From Clostridiales bacterium (GTDB lineage Bacteria > Bacillota > Clostridia > Oscillospirales > Oscillospiraceae), in assembly GCA_902362775.1 (NCBI GenBank), contig CABIXV010000004.1, forward strand, positions 82,351 through 146,350: a stretch of DNA of 64,000 nucleotides. Direction: 5' to 3'. Under the pieces are notes generated by a model. The model saw only the letters and a list, made by a program, of their open reading frames with translations. It was not told where the DNA came from and ran no database searches. A program made the position numbers and the translations under genes. Below, in pieces: positions 8,330-17,840 of the stretch. Position 1 is the first letter of the stretch. Every line of letters starts with the position of its first letter.

Positions 8330-9199
8330 ATGTGGGCGTCCGACAACTGGAAGGATTATGAGCTGATCGACTGTGGCCGGGGAGAAAAGCTGGAGCGGTG
8401 GGGGGACCAGCTGTTGGTCCGCCCCGACCCCCAGGCCATCTGGAACACACCCCGGACCCACCGGGGTTGGAAAGTGAATGCCGGCCGATACGCCCGCTCC
8501 TCCACGGGGGGAGGACAGTGGCAGAATAAGTCCATGCCGGAGCGGTGGACGGTATCCTATGGGGACCTGACCTTTAACATCAAGCCCATGAACTTCAAGC
8601 ACACCGGCCTGTTTCCAGAGCAGGCGGTCAACTGGGACTTTGCCCGGGAACAGATCCAAAAGGCCGGCCGGCCTATTTCGGTGCTTAACCTGTTTGCCTA
8701 TACCGGAGGGGCCACCGTGGCCTGCGCCGCGGCCGGAGCCAGCGTCTGTCATGTAGACGCAGCCAAGGGTATGGTCCAGTGGGCACGGGAGAACGCCAGG
8801 GCCTCCGGCTTGGAGGAAGCGCCCATCCGCTGGATTGTGGATGACTGTGCCAAGTTCGTGGAACGGGAGATACGCCGGGGACGGAGGTACGATGCCATCA
8901 TCATGGACCCGCCCAGCTATGGTCGGGGCCCCACCGGAGAGGTGTGGAAGCTGGAGGAAAACCTGTTTCCATTCGTGGAGCTGGTATCTGGAGTGCTGTC
9001 CGACGACCCGCTGTTCGTTATTTTGAACTCCTACACCACCGGGCTGGCGCCCAGCGTGGTGACCTATATCCTGGAGACCATCCTCTCCAAACGCTTCGGC
9101 GGCCACACTACCAGTGACGAGCTGGGGCTGCCCGTCACCGAAAGCGGGCTGGTCCTCCCCTGTGGGGCCACGGGGCGTTGGGTCAAGCATGAGGCGTGA
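8330..9199 (+). CDS. class I SAM-dependent methyltransferase, RlmI/RlmK-like
   Basis: 289 residues. The SAM-binding motif I is VLNLFAYTGGATVACAAAGA, followed by the acidic strand end HVDAAKG and the catalytic-type motif MDPPSYGRG. This arrangement (FAYTGG ... DPPSYG) is characteristic of the COG1092 group of 23S rRNA (cytosine-C5) methyltransferases. The N-terminal PUA domain of RlmI is absent; instead there is a short beta-rich leader (MWASDNWKDYELIDCGRGEK). I chose ATG 8330 for its spacing of about 9 nt from GAGG; the frame also offers GTG 8321. The rRNA target is inference. It precedes the ecf genes. Confidence 0.8.
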   Translation: MWASDNWKDYELIDCGRGEKLERWGDQLLVRPDPQAIWNTPRTHRGWKVNAGRYARSSTGGGQWQNKSMPERWTVSYGDLTFNIKPMNFKHTGLFPEQAVNWDFAREQIQKAGRPISVLNLFAYTGGATVACAAAGASVCHVDAAKGMVQWARENARASGLEEAPIRWIVDDCAKFVEREIRRGRRYDAIIMDPPSYGRGPTGEVWKLEENLFPFVELVSGVLSDDPLFVILNSYTTGLAPSVVTYILETILSKRFGGHTTSDELGLPVTESGLVLPCGATGRWVKHEA

Positions 9200-9347
9200 A
9201 GTGTTGAGAGGGAAGAAATCAGGGCGAGTCCCGGCCGTGTGGTGGAACAACAAATAGGACGGAAGGCGGAGTGAAACCGCACGGATATGCGTCTATATCC
9301 CCACTCTTTGCTCTCTGCTCTCAACTCTATCCAGAAAGGGCTATCTT

Positions 9348-10193
9348 ATGAGCAACACCATCATCAAAACTGAAGACCTCCGTTTCTCCTACCCGGCGGC
9401 CGAGGGGGTGTCCCCAGTGGTGCTGGACGGCGTAGATCTGGCCATCAAGGAAGGCTCCTTTGTAGCCGTCCTGGGGCACAACGGGAGCGGAAAATCCACC
9501 TTGGCCAAGCATATGAACGCTATCCTGCTGCCCAGCGGAGGCAAGGTGTACGTGGACGGCATTGACACTACGGATGAGGACAGGCTGCTGGACGTCCGCC
9601 GCGCGGTGGGTATGGTGTTTCAGAACCCGGACAACCAGATCGTCGCCAATGTGGTGGAGGAGGATGTGGCCTTCGCACCTGAAAATCTGGGCGTCCCCCC
9701 GGAAGAGATCCGCAAGCGGGTGGATGAGGCCCTGAAGGCGGTAAATATGTATGAGTTCCGGGAGCACGCTCCCCATTTGCTGTCCGGAGGGCAGAAGCAG
9801 CGGATCGCCATCGCCGGAGTCATCGCCATGGAGCCGCGGTGCGTCGTGCTGGACGAGCCCACCGCCATGTTGGACCCCACCGGACGGGCCGATGTGCTCC
9901 GCACCATCAAGGCGCTGAACCAGGAGCGGGGAGTTACGGTGGTCCTTATCACCCACCACATGGACGAGGCCGCACAGGCTGACCGATTGGTGGTTATGTC
10001 TAAGGGCCGTGTGGTGGCCGACGGAGTGCCCAAGGAGGTTTTTTCCCATGTGGAGGAGCTGAAGGCGGTAGGGCTCACGGTCCCCCAGACCACCCAGCTT
10101 CTCTGGGAGCTGAGGCAGGAGGGAATCAGCGTCCCTCTGGACGCCCTCTCAGACGAGGAGTGTGCCGCGGCCCTGTGGTCCGTGCTGTCGTAA
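9348..10193 (+). CDS. ecfA1: energy-coupling factor transporter ATPase EcfA1
   Basis: 281 residues. One of two ATPases of the ECF vitamin/micronutrient importer. Walker A is GHNGSGKST (about residues 44-52), the Q-loop is FQNPDNQIV, the ABC signature LSGGQKQR and Walker [14 protein letters not shown], with the H-loop in [11 protein letters not shown]-terminal extension follows, as in EcfA proteins. It heads the ecfA1-ecfA2-ecfT set, which is often linked to truA in Firmicutes, as here. No substrate-binding S protein is adjacent, so this is a group II shared module that would pair with S subunits encoded elsewhere. Confidence 0.95.
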   Translation: MSNTIIKTEDLRFSYPAAEGVSPVVLDGVDLAIKEGSFVAVLGHNGSGKSTLAKHMNAILLPSGGKVYVDGIDTTDEDRLLDVRRAVGMVFQNPDNQIVANVVEEDVAFAPENLGVPPEEIRKRVDEALKAVNMYEFREHAPHLLSGGQKQRIAIAGVIAMEPRCVVLDEPTAMLDPTGRADVLRTIKALNQERGVTVVLITHHMDEAAQADRLVVMSKGRVVADGVPKEVFSHVEELKAVGLTVPQTTQLLWELRQEGISVPLDALSDEECAAALWSVLS

Positions 10194-10323
10194 GCGGGAA
10201 CTGATATGTTATTGTTGGGGACGGGCTCTGCCGCGCTCCCATGTGCCTTCCCTCGGGGGAGAGTTTTTTGGACGCGACTTCATCACTGGGGCGTGTACCA
10301 CTGATACAAGGATGGAACCTCTC

Positions 10324-11196
10324 ATGGACCCTATCATTGAAACGAAACAACTGACCCACACCTACTCCGCCGGCACACCCTTTGAGCGCACCGCACTGGA
10401 GAAGGTGGATTTTCAGGCTTATCCCGGAGAGTATCTGGGCATTATTGGCCACACAGGCTCGGGGAAGTCAACCCTGATCCAGCATCTGAACGGCCTGCTC
10501 AAGCCCACATCGGGCCAGGTACTCCTCCAGGGCACTGACATCTGGACCGACCCCCAGACCACCCGAAAAAGCCGGTTCCAGGTGGGGCTGGTCTTTCAGT
10601 ACCCGGAGTACCAGCTCTTTGAGGAAACAGTCTATAAGGACATCTCCTTCGGTCCGAAAAATATGGGGCTGGACGAGGAGGAGATCGACCGCCGGGTGCG
10701 GTCCGCCGCCTATTTTGTGGGCCTGCGGGACGACCAGCTGGAGAAATCTCCCTTTGAACTGTCCGGCGGCCAGAAGCGCCGGGTAGCCATCGCCGGAGTT
10801 ATCGCCATGGAGCCCAAGGTGCTCATTTTAGACGAGCCCACCGCCGGACTAGACCCGGAGGGAGTGGAATCCATCCTGCAAAATATCCGGGACTACCACC
10901 AGGCCCACAACGCCACCATTATCCTGGTGTCCCACTCCATGGAGGACATGGCCCGCACTGTGGACCGGCTGGTGGTCATCGACGACGGGACCATCCCCTT
11001 CCAGGGTACCCCCCGTGAGGTGTTTCAGCACGGGGACGAGCTGGAACAGATGGGGCTGGGCGTCCCCCAGATGACCAGGGTGTTCCACCGGCTTCGGGCC
11101 CTGGGGGTGGACATCGACCCCTCGGTGTTCACGGTGGAGCAGGCCAAGGCCGCCATTTTGGCCAAGCTGGGCCGCAATGAGAAGGGGGTGGGCTGA
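10324..11196 (+). CDS. ecfA2: energy-coupling factor transporter ATPase EcfA2
   Basis: 290 residues from ATG 10324 (MDPIIETKQLTHTYSAG). Walker A is GHTGSGKST, Q-loop FQYPEYQLF, signature LSGGQKRR and Walker B VLILDEPTAGLDP. It dimerises with EcfA1 to drive the EcfT scaffold. I prefer ATG 10324, where homology to EcfA2 begins; an in-frame ATG at 10312 also exists and the ribosome site (AAGGA) is weak for both. Its stop codon is immediately followed by ecfT (no gap), which indicates translational coupling. Confidence 0.94.
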   Translation: MDPIIETKQLTHTYSAGTPFERTALEKVDFQAYPGEYLGIIGHTGSGKSTLIQHLNGLLKPTSGQVLLQGTDIWTDPQTTRKSRFQVGLVFQYPEYQLFEETVYKDISFGPKNMGLDEEEIDRRVRSAAYFVGLRDDQLEKSPFELSGGQKRRVAIAGVIAMEPKVLILDEPTAGLDPEGVESILQNIRDYHQAHNATIILVSHSMEDMARTVDRLVVIDDGTIPFQGTPREVFQHGDELEQMGLGVPQMTRVFHRLRALGVDIDPSVFTVEQAKAAILAKLGRNEKGVG

Positions 11197-12006
11197 ATGG
11201 CGCTGAAGGATATCACCCTGGGACAGTATTTTCCAGGTAACTCCCTGGTCCACAAGCTGGACCCCCGTACCAAGCTGATCGCTGTGGTGATCTATATCGT
11301 GGCCCTGTTTCTGGCTAAGTGGTTTGTCACCTATGCCATCATGTTCTGCCTGCTGGCTTTATCCATCGCCGTATCCAAGGTCCCAGTGCGCTCCATTCTC
11401 CGGGGGATGAAGCCAGTGCTGTTCATTGCCATTTTTACGGCCATCCTCAACCTATTCTACACCCCCGGCACCCATGTGCTGGTAAAGATATGGGTATTGA
11501 CCATCACCATGGAGGGGGTGTTCCAGGCCTTCTTTATGGTGGTCCGCATCATGATGCTTATTGCTGGCACCTTTCTGTTGACCTACACCACCTCGCCCAT
11601 CCTGCTCACGGACGGGTTGGAGTCCCTGATGAATCCCTTGAAGAAGATCCGGGTCCCCGTCCATGAGCTGTCCATGATGATGTCTATTGCCCTGCGGTTT
11701 ATCCCAACTCTGATCGAGGAAACGGACAAGATCATGTCCGCCCAGCGGGCCAGGGGAGCCGATTTTGAGAGCGGGAACCTGATCCAGCGGGCCAAAGCCC
11801 TGATCCCGCTGCTGGTCCCCCTGTTTATCTCCGCCTTCCGCCGGGCGGATGAGCTGGCGGTGGCGATGGAGTGCCGCTGCTACCACGGGGGAGAGGGGCG
11901 CACCCGCCTGCGCCAGCTGAAGTATCAGGCCAGGGACTATATGGTGCTGGCCTTTTTCCTGGCCATGGCCGTGGGAGTGGGCGTGCTGGCGCATATTGGG
12001 CTTTGA
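11197..12006 (+). CDS. ecfT: energy-coupling factor transporter transmembrane protein EcfT
   Basis: 269 residues, integral membrane scaffold of the ECF importer. Several hydrophobic helices (for example residues 25-60 and near the C-terminus) flank the cytoplasmic coupling segment, with the signature ALRFIPTLIEETDKIMSAQ followed by RARGAD. EcfT couples the two ATPases to exchangeable S subunits. The 3' 70 nt overlap the end of a convergent small gene on the other strand (11937-12272). There is no obvious terminator after ecfT. Confidence 0.94.
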   Translation: MALKDITLGQYFPGNSLVHKLDPRTKLIAVVIYIVALFLAKWFVTYAIMFCLLALSIAVSKVPVRSILRGMKPVLFIAIFTAILNLFYTPGTHVLVKIWVLTITMEGVFQAFFMVVRIMMLIAGTFLLTYTTSPILLTDGLESLMNPLKKIRVPVHELSMMMSIALRFIPTLIEETDKIMSAQRARGADFESGNLIQRAKALIPLLVPLFISAFRRADELAVAMECRCYHGGEGRTRLRQLKYQARDYMVLAFFLAMAVGVGVLAHIGL

Positions 12007-12272
12007 TCATCCGGCTCCAGGGCGGAGAGCAGCTCCCGCCGCAGGCCCAGACCGAACAGGTAGTAGGCCCGCGCCTCATAGGCCAGTTGGGCGTTCATAG
12101 CCGCCTCAAAGGGGAGATAACATTCCGGCCCTACCAGCCGGCTGATTTGGTCAGCCTGGCTGGCAAAATCTGCCTCTGCCGCCTGGTAACCAGGGACGGT
12201 TCGGCAGAACTTTGCCACTTCCCCGGCAAGCCCAGGGTTGTCTTGAAAGAGTTTATACAGTATCATGTTCAT
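11937..12272 (-). CDS. small conserved protein, DUF6809-like
   Basis: 111 residues. The first 80 read as a helical protein (MNMILYKLFQDNPGLAGEVA, then FEAAMNAQLAYEARAYYLFG) that resembles DUF6809 proteins found in gut Clostridia, often beside small XRE regulators; the assignment is from memory and moderate. The C-terminal 25 residues are low complexity and overlap ecfT antisense. The gene is divergent from an XRE regulator at 12362, with CCGTG repeats between them, so the pair is probably one regulatory unit inserted between ecfT and truA. Function unknown. Confidence 0.6.
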   Translation of the reverse strand: MNMILYKLFQDNPGLAGEVAKFCRTVPGYQAAEADFASQADQISRLVGPECYLPFEAAMNAQLAYEARAYYLFGLGLRRELLSALEPDDQSPICASTPTPTAMARKKASTI

Positions 12273-12294
12273 AATTGATTACCACTCTGAGTCT

Positions 12295-12339
12295 CACGGT
12301 TTTTCCGTGCGTTACATAGTATAGCGCGAAAATTCCGTG
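12295..12339. promoter_or_regulatory. candidate XRE operator (CACGG/CCGTG repeats)
   Basis: An inverted repeat CACGG-TTTTT-CCGTG lies at 12295-12309 and a further CCGTG at 12335-12339. Both sit in the 89-nt divergent region between the DUF6809-like gene and the XRE gene. Binding is inferred from position only. Confidence 0.4.
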
Positions 12340-12361
12340 TGTCAAGAGAAAAGGATGTATT

Positions 12362-12583
12362 ATGGCAACATTTGCAGAACGTATCAAGGAACTACGGAAC
12401 GAGCAGCATCTGACTCAAAACCAGCTTGCTGATATTTGCGGGGTCAAATACCGAACCTATCAGGATTATGAGTATGGAAAGTGCCACCCTACCGCCCTTG
12501 GTCTGGTGTTTCTGGCCGACTACTTCAACGTCAGCCTGGACTACCTGATGGGCCGGACGGAGCGGCGGGAGATCAACCAATAG
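12362..12583 (+). CDS. XRE-family HTH transcriptional regulator (small)
   Basis: 73 residues, essentially only a Cro/CI-type helix-turn-helix (FAERIKELRNEQHLTQNQLA, then GVKYRTYQDYEYGKCHPT) and the usual fifth helix (ADYFNVSLDYLMGRTE). The start has GAAAAGGA 7 nt upstream. It is divergent from the DUF6809-like gene and lies just upstream of truA. The size suggests a dimeric autorepressor acting on the divergent region. It is not a typical member of the ecf-truA neighbourhood. Confidence 0.85.
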   Translation: MATFAERIKELRNEQHLTQNQLADICGVKYRTYQDYEYGKCHPTALGLVFLADYFNVSLDYLMGRTERREINQ

Positions 12584-12624
12584 GGGCCGACCCCGCTTCT
12601 TACCAACCCGAACCGAGGTGTTAC

Positions 12625-13377
12625 ATGGAACGCAATATTGCCTTAAAGCTGATGTATAACGGTACAGCCTATCACGGCTGGCAGGTTCAGAAAAACGCTG
12701 TGTCCGTGGCCGAAACCTTGGAAAAAGCCCTGTCCACTGTGGTCTGCCATCCAGTGAAATGCACCGGGGCGGGCCGTACCGACGCGGGCGTCCACGCTGA
12801 GGTCTATGTGGCCAACTTCCGCACCACATCCACGATACCCTGCGACCGGATCCCTCTGGCGGTCAACACCCGGCTGCCCAACGATATTGTGGTGGTCAAG
12901 GCCACCCAGGTGCCCGATTCTTTCAACGCCATCGGTTCCTGCCAGAAAAAGGAGTATACCTACCGCCTGTATAACTCCCGGCTGGGCAACCCCTTCTATG
13001 TGGACCGGGCCTGGTTTTATCCGAAGCGCTTGGATGAGTCCGTGATGAGGCGGGCGGCCAGCCAGTTCGTGGGCACTCACGACTTCCGGGCGGTCCGGTC
13101 CGTGGGCACCGAAACCAGGACCACTGTGCGGACGGTGTACTATTTCGACGTTTCCCGCCAGGGGGAACTGATAGAGTGTAAGGTGTGCGCCAACGGCTTT
13201 CTGTACAACATGGTTCGGGCGATGGTAGGCACCATCGTCTATGCTGCCGAGGGCAAGCTGGCTCCAGAGGACATCCCGGCCATTTTGGATTCGGGCAACC
13301 GCACCTTGGCTGGCCCCACGGTCCCGCCGGGGGGGCTGTATATGACCAGGCTGTGGTATGAGGAAGATGTGCTGTGA
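12625..13377 (+). CDS. truA: tRNA pseudouridine(38-40) synthase
   Basis: 250 residues from ATG 12625. TruA isomerises uridines 38-40 in the tRNA anticodon stem-loop. The catalytic Asp is Asp53 in GRTDAGVHA; the conserved YNGTAYHGWQ start, the KKEYTYR block and the NGFLYNMVR motif are all present. Length matches the family. The ecf-truA order is conserved in Firmicutes even though a small DUF/XRE pair has been inserted here. DUF5711 and CvpA genes follow closely on the same strand. Confidence 0.95.
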   Translation: MERNIALKLMYNGTAYHGWQVQKNAVSVAETLEKALSTVVCHPVKCTGAGRTDAGVHAEVYVANFRTTSTIPCDRIPLAVNTRLPNDIVVVKATQVPDSFNAIGSCQKKEYTYRLYNSRLGNPFYVDRAWFYPKRLDESVMRRAASQFVGTHDFRAVRSVGTETRTTVRTVYYFDVSRQGELIECKVCANGFLYNMVRAMVGTIVYAAEGKLAPEDIPAILDSGNRTLAGPTVPPGGLYMTRLWYEEDVL

Positions 13378-13419
13378 CTAGGGGAGCACCCCTACTAAAG
13401 AGAAGCAAGGACGAATAGA

Positions 13420-14589
13420 ATGGAAGGAAAACAGCCGGCCAAGAAGGCGAAAAAACCGAATATCCTGTTTCGGCTGCTGGCCCTGTTGGTGACGGCGGCC
13501 CTGGTGCTGGGCGCCCTGGCCCTGGTCGTGTACCGGGACCGCTTCAACCTGGACGCGGTGAAGCGGTGGCTGGCCTACCGCTCTATTCAAACCAGCGATA
13601 CCGGCGAGGCGGTCCCCTTCACCCACGCCGGCGGGGACAAGATGTCACTGGCGTATCTGGAAAATGGTATTCTAATGTCCTCCGCCGCCGGGGCCCACTA
13701 CTACTCCTTCTCTGGCCGCCAGTACGCCGAGGAAGTGCTGTCAATGGACAACCCGGTGCTGTCCGCCTCCTCCAAGGCGGGGGTAGTGTATGATGCCGGG
13801 GGGCAGTCCCTGTTCCTCTTCCGGGGGACGGAGGAGGTCTTTGACCTGTCCCTAGAGGGGGACGGCGACCTGCTGTCCGCCCGGGCCAACGACAGCGGCT
13901 GGCTGGCGGTCACCGCCCAGCGGAGCGGGTACAAGGGGGCGGTCACAGTCTACGACGCCTCTGGAAGCGAAGTGATCCAGATCAGCCTGTCCTCCACCTT
14001 TGTGGTGGACGCTGCCCTGTCTCCCGACTGTAAGACCGTGGCGGTGGTCACAATGGACCAGGAGGGCGGCACCTTCCTTAGTCAGGTGCTCTTTTTCCCC
14101 GTGGACCAGAAGGAGCCCACTGCCCAGGTCAGCCTGGGCAGTGTGACAGTGCTGGATCTGGACTATGAGGACGGCCTTCTCTGGGTGCTGGGGGAGGACA
14201 GAGTCATGACACTGTCTGACGATGGAAAATCTGCCAACAGTTATCCCTTTGGGCGGTCTTATCTGAAGGGCTGCGACTTTGGAGGGGAGGGCTTCGCGTT
14301 GCTCCTGCTGGGCCGATACCGGGCAGGCAGCGCGAACCAGGTCATGACCATCGATCCGGAGGGAGAGGTGAGGAGCAGCATGGAGCTGCGGAGCCAGGTA
14401 TTGGACTTTGACAGCGCTGGCGGTTACTGTTCCCTGCTCACCGGCAGCCGACTGACCATTTATACGCCGGAGCTGGTGGAATACGCCCGACTGGGAGACA
14501 CCCAGGGGGCACGATATACCGCCCTGTCCTCCAACGGCTCCGCCCTGCTGGCCGACGATCAGCAGGCCTGGCTCTATATCCCAAGTTGA
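13420..14589 (+). CDS. DUF5711-family membrane-anchored protein
   Basis: 389 residues. A Lys-rich cytoplasmic start (MEGKQPAKKAKKPN) is followed by one transmembrane helix (about residues 17-38) and a large extracytoplasmic domain. That domain is made of repeated short beta-strands of the AYLENGILMSSA / LYIPS kind, suggesting a beta-propeller. The layout and sequence fit DUF5711, found in Clostridia next to CvpA genes as here. No catalytic motif is visible. The gene is 42 nt after truA and 31 nt before the CvpA gene, so the three probably form an operon. Confidence 0.75.
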   Translation: MEGKQPAKKAKKPNILFRLLALLVTAALVLGALALVVYRDRFNLDAVKRWLAYRSIQTSDTGEAVPFTHAGGDKMSLAYLENGILMSSAAGAHYYSFSGRQYAEEVLSMDNPVLSASSKAGVVYDAGGQSLFLFRGTEEVFDLSLEGDGDLLSARANDSGWLAVTAQRSGYKGAVTVYDASGSEVIQISLSSTFVVDAALSPDCKTVAVVTMDQEGGTFLSQVLFFPVDQKEPTAQVSLGSVTVLDLDYEDGLLWVLGEDRVMTLSDDGKSANSYPFGRSYLKGCDFGGEGFALLLLGRYRAGSANQVMTIDPEGEVRSSMELRSQVLDFDSAGGYCSLLTGSRLTIYTPELVEYARLGDTQGARYTALSSNGSALLADDQQAWLYIPS

Positions 14590-14620
14590 TCTCTCTGCCC
14601 GTTTTCCCATGGAGGTTCTT

Positions 14621-15316
14621 ATGAATTATCTGATTTTTGACGTTATCATCGCCTTGATACTCCTTTTTGCCCTGTGGCGGGGGTACAGCCGGGGTTTTAT
14701 CCTGACATTGTGCGGCTTTTTGGCTATCTTTGTGGCCTTTATCGGAGCTACAGTTATCTCGGACAACTTGGCCAAGCCAGTGGCAGACGCCATACGGCCC
14801 GCCATCGAGCGCCAGATCCAGGGGGCGCTGGAGCAGTCCCTTCAAGTAGAGGACTCCCTCGCTTCTACCGGGGGAGAAGCGCCGGCACTGGAGGAGCTGC
14901 CCATCTCAGAGGTGCTGGAAGCGCTTCAGGAGTCCGCGCTCTACCGCGGCCTGGCACAGGCCTTCCAGGAGGCCGTGGACAACGGAGTGGCTCAGGTGAC
15001 CACCAGCGCGGCTAAGGCACTGGCGGAATACGCCGCCGTCCAGCTGGCCAGAATGGTTCTCTTCCTGCTGGCGTTTGTAGCTGTTCTCATCGCCTGGTTC
15101 CTGTTGAGCCATGCCCTGGACCTGGCCTTCCGGCTGCCCGTCCTGTCCGCCTTAAACCATTGGAGCGGGGCGGCCCTGGGGCTGCTCAAGGGCGGGGCGT
15201 TGATTTTCATCGCCTGCTGGCTGCTCCGAAACAGCCTGATCCCCCCTGAGGCGATACAGAATACCTATCTGCTGAACTTTTTTTGCACCTTCGACCCCCT
15301 ATCCCTACTTGCCTGA
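14621..15316 (+). CDS. CvpA-family membrane protein
   Basis: 231 residues from ATG 14621, chosen because GGAGG ends 5 nt upstream; the earlier ATG at 14609 overlaps that box. An N-terminal pair of hydrophobic helices around the WRGYSRGF motif, a central soluble helical stretch (about residues 45-130) and two further helices fit the CvpA family. CvpA was named in E. coli for colicin V production and has been linked to envelope homeostasis; its biochemical activity is not established. It is cotranscribed with the DUF5711 gene. Confidence 0.8.
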   Translation: MNYLIFDVIIALILLFALWRGYSRGFILTLCGFLAIFVAFIGATVISDNLAKPVADAIRPAIERQIQGALEQSLQVEDSLASTGGEAPALEELPISEVLEALQESALYRGLAQAFQEAVDNGVAQVTTSAAKALAEYAAVQLARMVLFLLAFVAVLIAWFLLSHALDLAFRLPVLSALNHWSGAALGLLKGGALIFIACWLLRNSLIPPEAIQNTYLLNFFCTFDPLSLLA

Positions 15317-15335
15317 ATTTCTCAGGAAGCAGTTC

Positions 15336-15364
15336 ATGACAAGTTCATATTTCTGCTGTATGAT
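15336..15364 (+). promoter_or_regulatory. candidate promoter of clpE
   Basis: ATGACA (15336-15341), 17-nt spacer, TATGAT (15359-15364), 90 nt before the start. I looked for a CtsR operator (GGTCAAA repeats) and did not see one. Confidence 0.5.
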
Positions 15365-15453
15365 ATGCCCTGTATGGTTATGACCACCCAAAAGGCCGGG
15401 CGGAGACCCGGAGCGCTGATCTGATTTTATCTCCTGAAAGGAGTTTTGACACT

Positions 15454-17766
15454 ATGCAGCCTACAATGTGCAGCCGCTGCGGCAAGAACGTGGCGGTCAT
15501 CTTTATCACCAAACTGGAGGGCGGTACCTCGAAGAACGAGGGGCTGTGTCTCAAATGTGCCAGGGAGCTGGGCATAAAACCCATTGACGACATCATAAAG
15601 CGGATGGGCATCAGCGACGAGGACCTGGAAAACCTGACCTCCGAAATGATGTCCGCTTTCGGCGGAGCTGAGGGGATGGAGGGCCTGATGAACCAGCCCA
15701 AGGAGGAGGGGGACGAGGAGGACGACGGACGCACCGCCACCTTCCCCTTCCTGAATCAGCTCTTTGGAGGTGGGGCCACCCCAGCGCCCCAGCAGCCCAG
15801 TGAGGGGGGCGGCGCATCCCCCCGGCCGGAGAAGAACGGCGCCCCCAAGCAGCCTAAGCGAAAATTTTTGGACAGCTACTGCATCTCCCTAACCCAAAAG
15901 GCCAAGGAGGGCAAGCTGGATAAGCTGATCGGCCGGGACCGGGAGCTCCAGCGGGTCATTCAGATCCTGAACCGCCGGCAAAAGAACAATCCCTGTCTCA
16001 TCGGTGAGCCAGGCGTGGGCAAGACCGCTATCGCTGAAGGGCTGGCCCAGAGGATATATAAGAAGGAGGTCCCCTACAAGCTGGCGGATAAGGAGGTCTA
16101 CCTCCTGGACCTGACCGCCCTGGTGGCGGGCACCCAGTTCCGAGGCCAGTTTGAGAGCCGGATGAAGGGACTCATCGAGGAGATCCGCAAGCTGGGCAAC
16201 ATCATCCTGGTCATCGACGAGGTTCATACTATCGTGGGGGCCGGGGATGCCGAGGGGTCCATGAATGCCGCAAACATTCTGAAGCCCGCCCTCTCCCGTG
16301 GGGAGCTCCAGGTCATCGGTGCCACCACCCTCAATGAGTACCGCAAACACATCGAGAAAGATACCGCCCTGGAGCGGCGTTTCCAACCCGTCGTTGTGGA
16401 GGAGCCATCCATCGAGGACAGCGTGAAGATCATTGAGGGTATCGCCCCCTACTACGAGGCATTCCACCAGGTCACGGTCTCCAAGGAGATGTGCCGCCAG
16501 GCTGTGCTGATGAGCGAGCGGTATATCACTGACCGCTATCTCCCTGACAAGGCCATCGACCTGATCGACGAGGCCTGTTCCAACGTGAATCTGGAGAATA
16601 AGGCCCTGGCCCGTCTGGCCGATGTGGAGAAAGAACTGGCCGATCTGTCCAAGGAGCGGGAGGTTATGATGGCCGCCGCCACGGAGGAGGCCTATGAGCG
16701 GCTGGCAACCATCAAAAGCATGGAGCTGCGCCTGGAGGAAGAGAAGCGGGGGCTGGAGGAGAAGGCCCATCCCGCCCTAGACCAAGAGCACTTGGCCAAC
16801 GTCATTGAGCTGTGGACCAACATCCCTGCCAGCCGCATCCAGGAGCAGGAGTACCAGCGCCTGGCCAAGCTGGAGGAGCGGCTGGAGAGCCACATTATCG
16901 GACAGGACGAGGCGGTGAAGGCGGTGGCCGCAGCCATCCGCCGGGGCCGGGTGGGCATCAGCCCCAAGCACAAGCCGGTATCCTTTATCTTTGTAGGTTC
17001 CACCGGCGTGGGCAAGACCGAGCTGGTCAAGCAGCTGGCCGCGGACCTGTTCGATACCCCTGAATCCCTGATCCGGCTGGATATGTCCGAGTTTATGGAG
17101 AAGCACGCCGTGTCCCGCATCATTGGATCCCCTCCGGGCTATGTAGGTTATGACGAGGCGGGCCAGCTGACAGAGAAGATCCGCCGCAAGCCCTACTCTG
17201 TGGTCCTCTTCGACGAGATCGAGAAGGCACACCCAGATGTGCTCAACATCCTGCTTCAGATTTTGGACGATGGCCGTATCACTGACGCCCACGGCCGGAC
17301 GGTGAACTTTGAGAACACGGTGATCGTCATGACCTCTAATGCCGGGAGCAATACCAAGGTGGGCTCCGTGGGCTTTGGCCGCACCGCCAATGAGCAGGGG
17401 AGGGAGCGGGCCATGAAGGCCCTCCAGGACTTCCTGCGCCCTGAGTTTATCAACCGGATCGACGAGATCGTCTACTTCAATCAGCTCACGGAGGAGAACT
17501 TCAGGTCCATCGCCGTCCTGATGCTCAAGGAGCTGGCAACTGCGATGGCGGAGAAGGGCATCTCTTTCTCCTGGGAGGAGTCCCTGCTGGACTATCTGGT
17601 TAAGAAGTCCTATTCCGCCGTCTATGGAGCCCGGAACCTTCGCCGGATCATCCAGAAGGAGCTGGAGGATGCCATTGCGGTCCGCTTGATCGAGGGATAT
17701 CAGCACCCCGTTTCCCAGATGAAAGCCTTGGTGGAGGATGACACCATCCATCTACTGGCTATGTGA
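15454..17766 (+). CDS. clpE: Clp ATPase with N-terminal zinc finger, ClpE-type
   Basis: 770 residues, cytoplasmic Hsp100 unfoldase. An N-terminal zinc finger (CSRCGKNV, then CLKCAREL) replaces the ClpC N-domain, as in ClpE. A Gly/Pro-rich linker (about residues 85-130) leads to AAA1 with Walker A GEPGVGKT and Walker [10 protein letters not shown], a short helical M-like insert (about 390-430), then AAA2 with GSTGVGKT and [17 protein letters not shown] near residue 634 is a candidate ClpP-docking loop. It would feed unfolded proteins to ClpP, encoded elsewhere. The linker is longer than I expect for ClpE. Confidence 0.9.
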   Translation: MQPTMCSRCGKNVAVIFITKLEGGTSKNEGLCLKCARELGIKPIDDIIKRMGISDEDLENLTSEMMSAFGGAEGMEGLMNQPKEEGDEEDDGRTATFPFLNQLFGGGATPAPQQPSEGGGASPRPEKNGAPKQPKRKFLDSYCISLTQKAKEGKLDKLIGRDRELQRVIQILNRRQKNNPCLIGEPGVGKTAIAEGLAQRIYKKEVPYKLADKEVYLLDLTALVAGTQFRGQFESRMKGLIEEIRKLGNIILVIDEVHTIVGAGDAEGSMNAANILKPALSRGELQVIGATTLNEYRKHIEKDTALERRFQPVVVEEPSIEDSVKIIEGIAPYYEAFHQVTVSKEMCRQAVLMSERYITDRYLPDKAIDLIDEACSNVNLENKALARLADVEKELADLSKEREVMMAAATEEAYERLATIKSMELRLEEEKRGLEEKAHPALDQEHLANVIELWTNIPASRIQEQEYQRLAKLEERLESHIIGQDEAVKAVAAAIRRGRVGISPKHKPVSFIFVGSTGVGKTELVKQLAADLFDTPESLIRLDMSEFMEKHAVSRIIGSPPGYVGYDEAGQLTEKIRRKPYSVVLFDEIEKAHPDVLNILLQILDDGRITDAHGRTVNFENTVIVMTSNAGSNTKVGSVGFGRTANEQGRERAMKALQDFLRPEFINRIDEIVYFNQLTEENFRSIAVLMLKELATAMAEKGISFSWEESLLDYLVKKSYSAVYGARNLRRIIQKELEDAIAVRLIEGYQHPVSQMKALVEDDTIHLLAM

Positions 17767-17782
17767 GAGAAGGCAAAGAGGA

Positions 17783-17818
17783 ACAGCCCCCGGAAACCTT
17801 ATGGTTTCCGGGGGCTGT
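17783..17818 (+). terminator. terminator after clpE
   Basis: A 16-bp stem (ACAGCCCCCGGAAACC with its complement) and a TTAT loop, followed by TTGTTG. The convergent gene ends at 17841, so it may serve both strands. Confidence 0.75.
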
Positions 17819-17840
17819 TTGTTGAGCGTGTGGGCAGTGA

